Counted from the stretch's first letter, positions 53,412-62,978 are shown. The stretch: DNA of 64,000 nt from Plantactinospora mayteni (GCF_016862935.1 NZ_BONX01000011.1:107970-171969), one strand, 5' to 3'. A program made the numbers and translations. The notes: generated by a model from the letters alone, not told the origin.

Positions 53412-53715
53412 AACCGAAGGCCCGGGTAGCCGGTAAGCTGACCACGGCTTTCGCTTATGACTATCAACTCCTACGGCGGCGTGCCCGTTACGTGCCCGAT
53501 CCCGTTCCTTGGTGATCTGGGCGCCGAGCGCGTCGGCGATGGACAAGACAGCGACGGGGCCCCTGGCCAGGCTTCGTTCGAGGTCACAACCGCCACGTCC
53601 GGTGAGTGTGCACGTGAGTCCCATGCCGGCACAGCCGACAGATCCCGTTAACGACCCGAAGCCAGCCAGGCGAAGGGGCAGACCGGCCGGTAGGAACTCA
53701 CGTACGTCCTCACTG
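53412..53715. other. Gap beside the att-like repeat
   Basis: No confident gene. Several short frames are open, including a minus-strand 74-codon frame, but none has a ribosome binding site or recognisable family. This fits decayed mobile DNA. Confidence 0.45.
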
Positions 53716-54771
53716 TCAGGCGAGCGGCTTGGCCCGGGTGGTGGTTACCGTTGCGGTACCGCCGGTGGACAGGCCGGAGATCAAGTACGCCCGGTAGGTG
53801 CCGTTCGGCAGCACGGTCCACAGGTCCGGCGTGCCGTCGGTGTTGATGTCGGCGGCCCACAGCGTGCTGATCGCGACGCCGGTGTTCCAGTTCGCCGCCA
53901 CCTGATACTGAATGTGGGTGAGCGTGCCGGTGCTGTCGCCGTTGTCGACCATGGTGACCCCAGTCCACAGGTACAGGTCACCGGTGGTGGCGTTGCGTAG
54001 GAAGAGCGCGAGGCCGGAGGCGGTCTCGGTGCTGGCGATGCTCCAGTTTTGCCAGTCGTAGCCGCCCGTCGGGGTTGGGTTGGTCAGCGTGGTGGTGCTG
54101 AAGTAACCATTTGGAATGCCCCAGTTGGGGTGGTAGTCGAGGCGGTAACCGTTGGTGGCGTCACCGGAGATGCCGATCAGGTCCGGGAGGCCGTTGTCGA
54201 GTCCATCAGCGACGTATCCGTTGACCAGCGTCAGCGGTGAGTTGCCGTTGGCGTCCAGGAGTTGGTCCCGGATGATGGTCTGCACGTTGCCGCTGCGGTA
54301 CGGGTCGGGCATCGTGCCGTCGCCGGCGCCCCTGATGACCAGGCCGCCGCCGGCGTGGACCCCGCCCGGGTAGTAGACGAGGAAGTCCTCTTCGGTCTCG
54401 CCGAAGAAGCGGCCGGTGATGATCTGCGCGCCGTCGAACTCGGCCGGGGACGCGGTGCCGCCGGCGCCGTTGCCGTGTAGACCGATGTTGACGGCCGCCT
54501 GTACCTGGCCGGTGCCGACGCCGGTCTTACGGGACGTCACGCCAAGCGCGGACCAGACGCCGGACCCGAGTCCGGTGTCCGGACCTCCGACAGTGACCAG
54601 GTCAGCGACGCCATCGCCGTTTAGGTCCTTGTCGACCGGGCCGACGGTGATAGTGGGAGGAGTGGGCTTGGCAGCGGCCTGGGTGGGTAGGGCCGGGGCG
54701 AGCGCGGTCAGCGTGAGCGCCACGGGCGCGGTCCAGGCGAGCATGCGACGGGAGTTGAAGGAAGCTTTCAT
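53716..54771 (-). CDS. Secreted FG-GAP/VCBS-type repeat protein
   Basis: A 351-residue exported protein. The signal peptide is about 1-33 (MLAWTAPVALTLTALAPALPTQAAA). Calcium-binding-type loops DKDLNGDGVADLV near the N terminus and ADINTDGTPDLW near the C terminus, plus DGLDNGLPDLIGISG in the middle, are typical of FG-GAP/VCBS beta-propeller repeats. The protein is short for a full seven-blade propeller and may be a truncated relative of larger secreted hydrolase- or lectin-linked proteins. ATG 54771 follows GAGGGAAC. It lies between two tRNA-Gly fragments. Confidence 0.8.
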   Translation of the reverse strand: MKASFNSRRMLAWTAPVALTLTALAPALPTQAAAKPTPPTITVGPVDKDLNGDGVADLVTVGGPDTGLGSGVWSALGVTSRKTGVGTGQVQAAVNIGLHGNGAGGTASPAEFDGAQIITGRFFGETEEDFLVYYPGGVHAGGGLVIRGAGDGTMPDPYRSGNVQTIIRDQLLDANGNSPLTLVNGYVADGLDNGLPDLIGISGDATNGYRLDYHPNWGIPNGYFSTTTLTNPTPTGGYDWQNWSIASTETASGLALFLRNATTGDLYLWTGVTMVDNGDSTGTLTHIQYQVAANWNTGVAISTLWAADINTDGTPDLWTVLPNGTYRAYLISGLSTGGTATVTTTRAKPLA

Positions 54772-55182
54772 GGGTTCCCTCGTGCTGTGAGGAGTTGGGC
54801 GATCGGACAGTACTTGAGGTTGGCAATCGCCGCCCCTGCCTTGTCGCCGAGTCCGAGGAGCTCGCCAACACTCACTCCCCGTAACGCCGAGCCCACCTGC
54901 CGTCACGACCCACCGCAACAGGAGCGGCGGAGAGCGATCCGCTAGTCCCAGCGGTGAACCATTCCGAGACGAATGCCAGGACGACTGCCACAACACCCGC
55001 AACGACCCCGCGAACCGGCAGCACCCTGGAAACGCTATCAGCTGCGCTTTCCACAGTGGCCGCCGTTCGTGCCCCCTACGGCCCCGTAGCGCCGGGAAGC
55101 CACGGGGAAGGGCGGTCAACCACGGGCACCGTGACCAGGAACGCAGCCCGTTGATCTCGGCCCAGACCGATGCCCCAGCGAG
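54772..55182. other. Gap with a possible small membrane ORF
   Basis: A 60-codon minus-strand frame (55054-54872, GTG start) would encode one membrane helix (VVAGVVAVVLAFVSEWF), but it has no ribosome binding site. Nothing else is seen. Confidence 0.3.
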
Positions 55183-55226
55183 TTCCCAAACTGACAGTGC
55201 GGGTTCGATTTCCGCCACCCGCTCGG
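55183..55226 (+). repeat. tRNA-Gly(CCC) 3'-half fragment (att-site-like, copy 2)
   Basis: 27 bases from TTCCCAAACTGACAG through GGGTTCGAT are identical to copy 1 at 53368, in the same orientation. The rest is diverged (TTCCGCCACCCGCTCGG), and homology continues into ACCGAAGGCCC. Again only the 3' half of the tRNA is present. Confidence 0.8.
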
Positions 55227-55620
55227 AACCGAAGGCCCTGGTCAGGACGTGAATCCGAGCCAGGGCCTCCGATGTTCCGAGATCCGTGATCATGTCGCGC
55301 GCCATTAGCTCCGGTGCACCAGGGCACCGGCCCCGCCGTCGTCCGGGTCGCTGGGCCGCGTGCCATCCGGCTTGCACGCCTTCTTCTTGGCCTTCTTGCC
55401 GTCGGACTTCTTGTCCGCCTTCCGGGCGCCCACCCTCGCCTTCTTAATCTCGGCCTTCTCCTCGCCCCGTACGGCGGCATCAAGGGCGCCGCTTCGCGGC
55501 GGGGCACGCAGGCGGCAGGCCGACCGGCTGAGCACCGCCCCGGACCGCTGAGCGGCCAGGCGGAAAGCGGCCGACCCCGACGAGAACCGCCCTCGCGCCC
55601 CTGACCGGTACTCCATGCGA
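55227..55620. other. Gap with a Lys-rich open frame of uncertain status
   Basis: On the minus strand (55616-55305) a 103-codon frame contains a strongly Lys-rich stretch (KKARVGARKADKKSDGKKAKKKA). It might be the remnant of a gene, but the start region looks non-coding and no family is recognised. The inverted repeat CCCTGG...CCAGGG sits beside att copy 2. Confidence 0.35.
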
Positions 55621-55974
55621 TCACCACAACTCGTCTATCTTGGCGACCTCCACCCGAAACCGACGGGCATCCCGTGCTGGCAGCACGTGACCCGCAGCTT
55701 CAAGGATCTGACGAACCTCTCCCAGGTCCGGGCAACACTCCATGACGCCACAGCCGCACCGGGGGTCCCACAGCCGGTGCCACGGGTCCTGCACGAAGTT
55801 CGCCCACGCCCGAAGCGCCCGCGCAACGGCGCCTTCCGTGAAGCGGGAGCGTTCCAGGTACGCGATGGCCTGGAGCCCTCGGAACGAGAGGCCGGCTACG
55901 GGAGACGTACGGCTGTCCAGCGGCCGGGCACGGAGTTCGGAGGCCCGCACTTGCCTCGGGCGCCTACGCGGCAC
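55621..55974 (-). CDS. Hypothetical protein with Cys-rich C-terminal half
   Basis: A frame of 117 codons whose C-terminal half looks genuinely coding (WDPRCGCGVMECCPDLGEVRQILEAAG and LPARDARRFRVEVAKIDELW). Short actinobacterial proteins with the same DARRFRxExxxID ending exist but have no known function. Four cysteines in a row of 13 residues could bind zinc. The N-terminal half is Arg-rich and may be out of the true gene. GTG 55974 has AAGGGA close upstream. It may be a fragment of mobile DNA. Confidence 0.5.
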   Translation of the reverse strand: MPRRRPRQVRASELRARPLDSRTSPVAGLSFRGLQAIAYLERSRFTEGAVARALRAWANFVQDPWHRLWDPRCGCGVMECCPDLGEVRQILEAAGHVLPARDARRFRVEVAKIDELW

Positions 55975-56214
55975 GGTCCCTTCGAAGGCTCTGCATACCC
56001 TCAGGATCTCACAACCCCCTCGCGGCGGTACGGAAGCCGACAGGGCCGGTCGCCGTTATGCTTCCGGCCACGCCAGCGCAGAGCCCACCAAGATCGCCGC
56101 AGACGAGATCAACCGAGCGGCAAGCAGAGTCTCCCGGGCCGCCCTGGGCCGTCCGGGCCGTCCGGGCCGTCAGACGCCGCCCAACGGTGACCAAGGTCAG
56201 CCAACGGCACCAGA

Positions 56215-56254
56215 CAAAGAAGCAGGTCACGGCCTTGATCAGGACCGTGACCTG
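56215..56254 (-). terminator. Terminator of rnpB
   Basis: On the minus strand CAGGTCACGG pairs with CCGTGACCTG around TCCTGATCAAGG, followed by CTTCTTTG. It lies directly behind the RNase P RNA 3' end, so it is its likely terminator. Confidence 0.8.
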
Positions 56255-56260
56255 TAGTAC

Positions 56261-56708
<448 letters not shown>

Positions 56709-56834
56709 GCGTACCCAATGTTAGCCATGATCCCGAAGAGCGATCCACCGGGCCGCCCAGGTGCAGTTGGCCGAGGGGGAACCCCGGCAGGCCAGCGAGA
56801 AGGCGGGAGGGGCGCCGATTAGCCTCGACAGGCT

Positions 56835-57646
56835 ATGGATTTTCCCGAGGCGCTGCTACTGCTCGCTGCCGGGCTCGCCGCGGGGATGGTCAACGCGGTG
56901 GCCGGCGGCGGCTCGCTGATCACCTTTCCCGCCATGATCGCGGTGGGGCTGCCGCCGATCGCCGCGAACGTGAGCAACTCGATGTCGGTCTGCCCCGGCT
57001 ACCTGGCCAGCGTCTGGGGCAGCCGGGTCGACCTGCCGGACCGCCGGTGGCTGCTCCGGCTGATCCCTGGGACCGTGCTGGCACGGCCGCCGGCTGCGCG
57101 CTGCTGCTCTCCACCCCGGCCCGGGCGTTCGAGCTGGCCGTACCGTTCCTGGTGCTGGGTGCGACCGCCGTGCTGGCGTTCCAGGACCAGCTTCGCCGCC
57201 TGATCGGGCAGGACCGCGGCCAACCCGTCCCGGCCGGTTCCGGCTTCGGCGCCTCCGGCAGGACGGCGGTGCGGAGCGCCGCACGCCAGGGTCTCACCCT
57301 GCACACCATGGTCGTGGTCGGCGCGGTCTACGGCGGATATTTCGGTGCCGCGCTCGGGGTCATGCTGGTGGCCGGGCTGGCGCTGGTGCTGGACGAGACG
57401 CTGATCCGGGTCAGCGCGATCAAGAACCTGCTCTCCGCGGTGGTCGGGCTGACCACGATCGTCGCCTTCGCCGCGTTCGGCCCGGTGAACTGGACGGCCG
57501 TCGCGGTGGTCGCCCCCGCGACCATTTTCGGCGGGTACGCGGGCGCGCGGCTCGTCCGCCGGCTGCCGCCCGAGGTGCTCAGGACCCTGATCGTGCTCTT
57601 CGGTACGGCGATCGGCCTGCTGCTGCTCTACCGCTCCTGGACCTGA
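56835..57646 (+). pseudogene. TauE/SafE-type sulfite exporter, frameshifted
   Basis: An eight-helix TauE/SafE permease (anion export or uptake) is split between two frames. The first frame, from ATG 56835, encodes about 85 residues (GLAAGMVNAVAGGGSLITFPAMIAVGLPP and LIPGTVL). The second carries the rest (AGCALLLSTPARAFELAVPFLVLGA onward) to the stop at 57646. Reading across 57080/57081, CTG|GCACGGCC should be CTG GGC ACG GCC, so one G is missing in a short G run. Together they would make about 270 residues. It is either a real inactivation or a sequencing error. Confidence 0.88.
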
Positions 57647-57669
57647 CCCCGCCCACCCGTCCGACACAA

Positions 57670-57734
57670 GAGATCCCCGTGACCAGGTCGGCGTACCCGA
57701 ATCTCGGGTTGCCTGCGCTGGCCACGGGGATCTC
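57670..57734. terminator. Long inverted repeat between convergent permease genes
   Basis: GAGATCCCCGTG (57670-57681) is exactly inverted at 57723-57734. CCAG/CTGG continue the stem after a mismatch, and a small CCCGA/TCGGG hairpin sits in the loop. It lies between convergent genes and may be a two-way terminator. Confidence 0.6.
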
Positions 57735-57780
57735 CCCGGGGGCGGGGGTGGTTGGGGTCGGTGTGGTGTTGTCGGGTCGG

Positions 57781-59475
57781 TCAGACCTTCGGGGCGGGTT
57801 CGACGGACTCGCCGGCCGCCTCCCCCTCGGCCGACTCCCCCTCGGTCGACTCCCTCGGGTCGGGTACGAGCCGCGGGTCGCCCTCGTCGGCGAAGTAGTC
57901 GTCCTGCGTGGTCCCGTCGACTCCCTCCGCCACCTTGGCGGCCCGGAGGATCAGCGTGACGATCGCCGCGACCAGCAGGTTGACCGCGACCGCGACCAGG
58001 CCGACGTAGATCGTCTTGGTGGAGCCGTCGAAGCCGAGCTTCTCCAGCGGGAACGCGGACCCACCGAAGTGCGCCCGCTTGGTCGCCGGGTTGGGAATCT
58101 GGTAGAGCATCCACATTCCCAGGCCCATTCCGGCCACCCAGCCGGCGACCAGCGCGCCCCGGTGGAACCACCGGGTGTAGAGGCCGAGGGCGACCGCCGG
58201 CAGCGTCTGGAGGATGATGACTCCGCCGATGAGCTGGAGGTCGATCGAGAACTGCGGGTCGAGGAAGACGATGCAGGCGACCGCACCGATCTTCACCACC
58301 AGCGACGTGATCTTGGAGACGTTCGCCTCCTGGGCCGCGGTGGCGTCCTTGCGCAGGTACTCCTTGTAGATGTTCCGGGTGAAGAGGTTTGCCGCCGCGA
58401 TCGACATGATGGCGGCCGGCACCAGCGCGCCGATCCCGATCGCGGCGAACGCGATCCCGGCGAACCAGCTCGGGAACTGCTGCTCGAACAGCAGCGGCAC
58501 CACCGTGTTGTTGTCCACGGTGCCCTCGGTGGCACCGGGCAGCGGGGTCACTCCGGCGGCGATGGCTGCGTACCCGAGCAGGGCGATCAGGCCGAGCAGC
58601 AGGCTGTACGCCGGCAGCGCCGACATGTTCCGCTTGATCACGTCCCGGCTGCGGCTGGCCAGTACGCCGGTGAGGCTGTGCGGGTAGAGGAAGAGCGCCA
58701 GCGCCGAGCCGAGCGCCAGGGTGATGTACTGCAACTGGTTGTTGGCGTTGAGCGTGATGCCGTCGTTCGGTGACGGACTCGCGTCGAACTTCGCGTCCGC
58801 CGCGTCGAAGATGCTCCCCCAGCCACCCAGCTTGTACGGCAGGTAGACGATCGCCACCAGGATCACGACGTAGATCAGCGAGTCCTTGACGAACGCGATC
58901 AGCGCTGGCGCCCGCAGCCCGGACTGGTAGGTGTAGGCGGCCAGGATGGCGAAGGCGATGATGATCGGCAGGTGCCGGGCGATGGCGCTCTCCCCACTGA
59001 CCCCCATCGTCTTGAGTACCGCCTCGATGCCGACGAGTTGGAGCGCGATGTAGGGCATCGTGGCGACGATGCCGGTGATCGCGATGATCAGCGCCAGGGT
59101 CGGCGAGTCGAACCGCTTCCGGACGAAGTCGGCCGGGGTGACGAAGCCGTGCCGGTGCGACACCGACCAGAGCCGGACCAGCACCAGGAAGACCAGCGGA
59201 TAGATGATGATCGTGTACGGCACCGCGAAGAACCCGGCCGCCCCGGCCCCGAACAGCAGCGCCGGTACGGCCACGAAGGTGTACGCGGTGTAGAGGTCGC
59301 CGCCGACCAGGAACCAGGTGATCCAGCCGCCGAAGCTGCGCCCGCCGAGGCCCCACTCGTCGAGGTGGTTGATGTCCTTCGGCGCCCGCCACCGGGCCGC
59401 GACGAAGCCCATCCCGCTGACCAGCAGGAACAGCAGGGTGAAGATGATGATCTCAGTGAGATGGTCCCGCCACAC
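57781..59475 (-). CDS. Sodium:solute symporter, monocarboxylate (MctP/ActP-like)
   Basis: A 564-residue membrane transporter of the SSS family with about 13 helices. The start (IIIFTLLFLLVSGMGFVAARWR), GLGGRSFGGWITWFLVGGDLYTAYTF and QSGLRAPALIAFVKD are typical of the MctP monocarboxylate and acetate/pyruvate group. The C-terminal tail is acidic with a Glu/Gly/Ser repeat. The gene begins six bases after the DUF3311 stop, with GGGGGTG as ribosome binding site. The DUF3311-symporter pair is the standard arrangement for these transporters. Substrate is most likely a short monocarboxylate, by family. Confidence 0.92.
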   Translation of the reverse strand: MWRDHLTEIIIFTLLFLLVSGMGFVAARWRAPKDINHLDEWGLGGRSFGGWITWFLVGGDLYTAYTFVAVPALLFGAGAAGFFAVPYTIIIYPLVFLVLVRLWSVSHRHGFVTPADFVRKRFDSPTLALIIAITGIVATMPYIALQLVGIEAVLKTMGVSGESAIARHLPIIIAFAILAAYTYQSGLRAPALIAFVKDSLIYVVILVAIVYLPYKLGGWGSIFDAADAKFDASPSPNDGITLNANNQLQYITLALGSALALFLYPHSLTGVLASRSRDVIKRNMSALPAYSLLLGLIALLGYAAIAAGVTPLPGATEGTVDNNTVVPLLFEQQFPSWFAGIAFAAIGIGALVPAAIMSIAAANLFTRNIYKEYLRKDATAAQEANVSKITSLVVKIGAVACIVFLDPQFSIDLQLIGGVIILQTLPAVALGLYTRWFHRGALVAGWVAGMGLGMWMLYQIPNPATKRAHFGGSAFPLEKLGFDGSTKTIYVGLVAVAVNLLVAAIVTLILRAAKVAEGVDGTTQDDYFADEGDPRLVPDPRESTEGESAEGEAAGESVEPAPKV

Positions 59476-59481
59476 CGTCGG

Positions 59482-59730
59482 TCACCCCCGCTTCTTCGTC
59501 ATCTGGTACACGACGGTCGTGGTGCCGACCCCGAGCAGGATGAAGGCCAGTTGGAGCCAGTAGAAGACCGGGAAGCCGAACAGCCGGGGTGAGTCGGCGT
59601 TGAACAACGGAGTGATCAACGGCACCACGATGGGCAGGAAGAGCAGCCAGTTCCAGGGGCTGTGGTCCTTCGCCCGCGCTCTCGACACCACCTCGCCGGC
59701 CGGCGCCGCCGGCGTCTCAGATTCGCTCAT
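59482..59730 (-). CDS. DUF3311 small membrane subunit
   Basis: An 82-residue protein with two membrane helices (NWLLFLPIVVPLITPLF and VFYWLQLAFILLGVGTTTVVYQM). DUF3311 proteins are small partners or accessory subunits found directly before MctP-type symporters, as here. ATG 59730 overlaps the stop of a 27-codon ORF (ATGA), so translation is probably coupled. Confidence 0.9.
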   Translation of the reverse strand: MSESETPAAPAGEVVSRARAKDHSPWNWLLFLPIVVPLITPLFNADSPRLFGFPVFYWLQLAFILLGVGTTTVVYQMTKKRG

Positions 59731-59810
59731 GCCGGCACTCCGCTCGGCTCCGTGCCGCCCTGAGGCTCGTCGGCGCTGAGTTCGATGATTCGCTCGCTGC
59801 ACTCGCTCAT
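59727..59810 (-). CDS. 27-residue cistron in front of the DUF3311 gene
   Basis: ATG 59810 follows GAGGAG at six-base spacing and opens 27 codons (MSECSERIIELSADEPQ...), ending in TGA that overlaps the DUF3311 ATG. The strong ribosome binding site and coupling suggest a translated leader or microprotein. Sequence is acidic with one Cys; no family is known to me. Confidence 0.55.
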   Translation of the reverse strand: MSECSERIIELSADEPQGGTEPSGVPA

Positions 59811-60102
59811 GCCGTCTCCTCGCTGCGCTCGGCCTGGTGACCCGCCTGGTTGCGCTTGGCCGTCGGTTGAACTCCGGGTGACGTGTCGTCGTTGACCTAC
59901 GTGTGACGCCGGAGGTTAGGGCAGAGTGACAACGGTCACCTCGACGAAACCGGACCGGTGCGCCCAACGGCGACCACGCTGCGCCGAATGGTGATCAACG
60001 ACCAGAATAGGGTCACGCCAAACGGCCCTATCGGGGCAAAAAATACATCGAAGTACGACGATTGCTCTTGATCGCGGGACGGCCGGTTGCCATGCTGGCC
60101 GG

Positions 60103-60987
60103 GTGCCGCGATTTCCCTCGTACGACAGCACCGCACTCGCCTACCACGTGCTCGGTTCCGGGCCACCGATCGTCTGCCTGCCCGGCGGGGCAGCACGGGC
60201 GTCGAGCTACCTCGGTGACCTCGGTGGGCTGAGTCGGGACCGCACCCTGCTCAAGCTCGACTCCCGGGGCAGCGGCGAGTCGGCGGTCCCCGAGGACCCG
60301 GCGAGCTACCGGTGCGAACGGCTGGTCGACGACGTCGAGGCGTTCCGGGTCCACCTCGGACTGGACCGGATGGACCTGCTCGCCCACTCGGCCGCCGGCA
60401 ACCTCGCCGAACTGTACGCGGCCCGGCATCCGCACCGGCTGTCCCGGCTGGTACTCGTCACCCCGGGCCTGCGCTCGGTCGGGGTCGAGACGGTCGGCTT
60501 CGCCGAGGCGGTCACCGCCCGCTCCGCACAGTGGTGGTATCCGGAGGCGAAGGCGGCAATGGACGCCTGGCAGGAGGCGGCGGACCGGGGTGCCGGGCCG
60601 GACGAGGTGAACCCACTGCGCAGCGGCGCCGCGCCGTTCGCGTACGGGCGGTGGGACGAGCGGGCCCGGGCACACGCCGAGGCCGAACCGGAGGAGCGAC
60701 CGGACGCGCCGTCCGCCGGGTTCTACGACGGCTTCGCCCCGGACACCGCCGCGATCCGGGCCGCACTGGCCGGACTCGACGCCCCGGTACTGGTGGTGGC
60801 CGGCGAACTGGACCCGGCGCCCACCCCGGAGGCGGCCCGGGCGCTCGCCGCGCTCTTCCCGAACGCCGAGACCGTGGTGCAGGACGGCGCCAGCCACTTC
60901 CCCTGGCTCGACGACCCGGCCCGGTTCGTCAAGACCGTGCTCACCTTCCTCACCGACGAGCCCCGGACCCTCGCCGCCCCGCACTGA
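60103..60987 (+). CDS. Alpha/beta hydrolase (proline-iminopeptidase-like)
   Basis: A 294-residue alpha/beta hydrolase. The oxyanion loop is IVCLPGGAARASSYLGDLGG, the DSRGSGES turn is typical, the nucleophile is Ser96 in LAHSAAGNLAELYAARHP, and the C-terminal histidine is in DGASHFPW. The DSRGSGES pattern resembles proline iminopeptidases and related peptidases, but a general esterase or epoxide hydrolase cannot be excluded. GTG 60103 is a reasonable start. The 370-bp region upstream is divergent from the transporter genes and relatively AT-rich, so it holds promoters for both sides. Confidence 0.87.
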   Translation: MPRFPSYDSTALAYHVLGSGPPIVCLPGGAARASSYLGDLGGLSRDRTLLKLDSRGSGESAVPEDPASYRCERLVDDVEAFRVHLGLDRMDLLAHSAAGNLAELYAARHPHRLSRLVLVTPGLRSVGVETVGFAEAVTARSAQWWYPEAKAAMDAWQEAADRGAGPDEVNPLRSGAAPFAYGRWDERARAHAEAEPEERPDAPSAGFYDGFAPDTAAIRAALAGLDAPVLVVAGELDPAPTPEAARALAALFPNAETVVQDGASHFPWLDDPARFVKTVLTFLTDEPRTLAAPH

Positions 60988-61022
60988 CCAGCCGCCCAGG
61001 CCGCCCAGTCCCGGACAGACAG

Positions 61023-62228
61023 TCAGATGCCGGTCAGGTGGGCGGTGTCGTTGACGGTCCGCACCGCCATCCCGCCGTCCGGCCAGATGTCCAAGATGGA
61101 CAGGCCGGCCGGGTCGAGATAGAGCCGGTGCAGGAAGGCGTCGGTCGCGGCGAGCGCGTCGCGGAGCGCGATCTTCACCGGCGAGACGTGCGAGACCACC
61201 ACCAGGGTCTCCCCGGGGTACCCGGCCAGCAGCTTCGCCATCGCCCGGCTGACCCGGGTACCGACCTGGACGAAGGACTCTCCGCCGGGCGGGGCCACGG
61301 CCGGCGAGGCCAGCCAGGCGTCCAGTTCGGCGGGCCAGCGCTCGCGTACCTCGGCGAAGGTGCGACCCTCCCACTCGCCGAAGTCGCACTCGATCAGGTC
61401 CGGCTCGACCACCACCGGAACCCCGCCGAGCCCACCGGCGACGATGCCGGCCATCGACGTACACCGGGACAGGGGTGAGCTGACGACGGCCGCGACCGAG
61501 TCGACCAGCCCGGCCACCCGGCGGGCCGTCGCACCGGCCTGGGCCAGGCCCCGGTCGGAGAGCGGCACGTCGCCCCGGCCCGAGTAGCGGCCCCGCGCGG
61601 TGTATTCCGTCTCGCCGTGCCGGAGCAGCAGCAGCCGGGTGGCGGTCTCCGCCGGGCGCGGCTCCCAGGAACTCTTCGCGGTCGAGCCCTGTGCGGCGAC
61701 CTCGTGCGCCTCCGCCCGCCCGGTCGCGCCGGCCGGCGTCGCCGCGATCGGCTCGGCCGCGCTGTCCCGGGCGGCCTGCGGCACCTTGCCGGCGGCCAGG
61801 TCCATCGCCGCGTTCGCCAGCGCGTCCGCGTGCCGATTGCGCTCCCGGGGAATCCAGGTGTACGTCACCGAGTCGAACTTCCGGACCAGCCCGGCCGCCT
61901 GGGCGGCGAGCGGACGCAGCCCCGGGTTCTTGATCTGCCAGCGGCCGGCCATCTGCTCGACGACCAGCTTGGAGTCCATCCGCACCTCGACCCCGGCCGC
62001 CCCCGTCTCACGGGCGGCCTCCAGCCCGGCGATCAGGCCACGGTATTCCGCGACGTTGTTGGTGGCGACACCGATCGACTCGGACCGCTCGGCCAGCACC
62101 TCGCCGCTGACGGCGTCCCGGACCACCGCGCCGTAGCCGGCCGGGCCAGGGTTGCCCCGGGCGCCGCCGTCCGCCTCCACCACGACCTTACGACCCGGCA
62201 CGGGTCCACCCCCCGATCCCGCCACCAC
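61023..62228 (-). CDS. Bifunctional RNase HI / acid phosphatase (CobC-like)
   Basis: A 401-residue fusion typical of actinobacteria (Mycobacterium tuberculosis Rv2228c type). The N-terminal RNase HI domain has the catalytic Asp20 in VEADGGARGNPGPAGYG, Glu in NNVAEYRG and Asp in MDSKLVVEQM. After a linker, the histidine-phosphatase domain has LLLLRHGETEYTARGRYSG and ECDFGEWEGRTF. RNase H removes RNA from RNA-DNA hybrids; the phosphatase half may act on alpha-ribazole phosphate in cobalamin synthesis. The start GTG 62228 lies nine bases after the zinc-ribbon stop; GTG 62201 is also possible. Confidence 0.93.
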   Translation of the reverse strand: MVAGSGGGPVPGRKVVVEADGGARGNPGPAGYGAVVRDAVSGEVLAERSESIGVATNNVAEYRGLIAGLEAARETGAAGVEVRMDSKLVVEQMAGRWQIKNPGLRPLAAQAAGLVRKFDSVTYTWIPRERNRHADALANAAMDLAAGKVPQAARDSAAEPIAATPAGATGRAEAHEVAAQGSTAKSSWEPRPAETATRLLLLRHGETEYTARGRYSGRGDVPLSDRGLAQAGATARRVAGLVDSVAAVVSSPLSRCTSMAGIVAGGLGGVPVVVEPDLIECDFGEWEGRTFAEVRERWPAELDAWLASPAVAPPGGESFVQVGTRVSRAMAKLLAGYPGETLVVVSHVSPVKIALRDALAATDAFLHRLYLDPAGLSILDIWPDGGMAVRTVNDTAHLTGI

Positions 62229-62237
62229 CGACCCGGG

Positions 62238-62978
62238 TCACAGCCCGGACTCGGCGGTACGCACCATGATGCGGCGGCACTCCTCGCAGCGCACCACCTC
62301 GTCCGGCGCGGCGGCCTTGATCCGGGCCCGGTCCGCACCGTACAGCTCCAGCCGGCAGCCGCCGCAGCGACCACCGGCGACCAGGGCCGCGCCGAGCCCG
62401 CCCGACGACTCCCGGATCTTGTCGTAGAGCGCCACCAGGTCGGCCGGGAGGTCGGCCGCGAGCGGCTGCCGCGAGCCGGCCTTGAACTCCTCCTCCTTGC
62501 CGATCTCGGCAAGGGCCTGCTCCCGCCGCTCCTCGGTCTCCGCGCGCCGCTGCCGGGCCGCCGTCAACCGCTGCTCGATCCCGTCGAGTACGCCCTGCGC
62601 GGTCTCCCGCTGCTCCATCAGCTCCAGCTCGGCGTCCTCCAGCTCGGTCTGCCGTCGGTTGAGCGAGGTCATCTCGTGCTGCAACGCCTCCAGCTCGCGG
62701 GCCGGCCCCGAGCCGACGGTCAGCCGGGCCTGGTCGCGGTCCTTGCGGATCCGCACCTGCTCGACGTCCCGCTCCAGCCGGGCGATGTCCCGGTCCAGGT
62801 CGTCCACTGCCACCTGGGCCCGGACCCGCTCGTCCTCCAGCGCGGACAGCTCCCGGGCCAGCGCCTCCAGCTCGGCGTGCTCCGGCAGCGTACGGCGCCG
62901 GTGGGCGAGCTGGGCGAGCCCGGTGTCGATCGCCTGGAGGTCGAGCAGGCGACGCTGGTCTTTCGGGTCGGCCTTCAT
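62238..62978 (-). CDS. C4-type zinc ribbon coiled-coil protein
   Basis: A 246-residue protein with a long coiled coil (about 10-170, rich in Glu, Arg and Leu heptads) and a C-terminal zinc ribbon with CGGCRLEL and CEECRRIM. It belongs to the CT398/Rv2229c-type family, always found between Nif3 and RNase H-phosphatase genes in actinobacteria, as here. Function is unknown; a nucleic-acid or protein-assembly role has been suggested. ATG 62978 has GGAG upstream and overlaps the Nif3 stop (ATGA). Confidence 0.93.
   Translation of the reverse strand: MKADPKDQRRLLDLQAIDTGLAQLAHRRRTLPEHAELEALARELSALEDERVRAQVAVDDLDRDIARLERDVEQVRIRKDRDQARLTVGSGPARELEALQHEMTSLNRRQTELEDAELELMEQRETAQGVLDGIEQRLTAARQRRAETEERREQALAEIGKEEEFKAGSRQPLAADLPADLVALYDKIRESSGGLGAALVAGGRCGGCRLELYGADRARIKAAAPDEVVRCEECRRIMVRTAESGL

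Noticed and set aside
53131..53445. Minus-strand frame containing GIEPALSVWE
   Set aside because: This is a well-known false translation across a tRNA 3'-half (att-like) sequence, not a protein gene. The frame at 55076-55627 shows the same effect.
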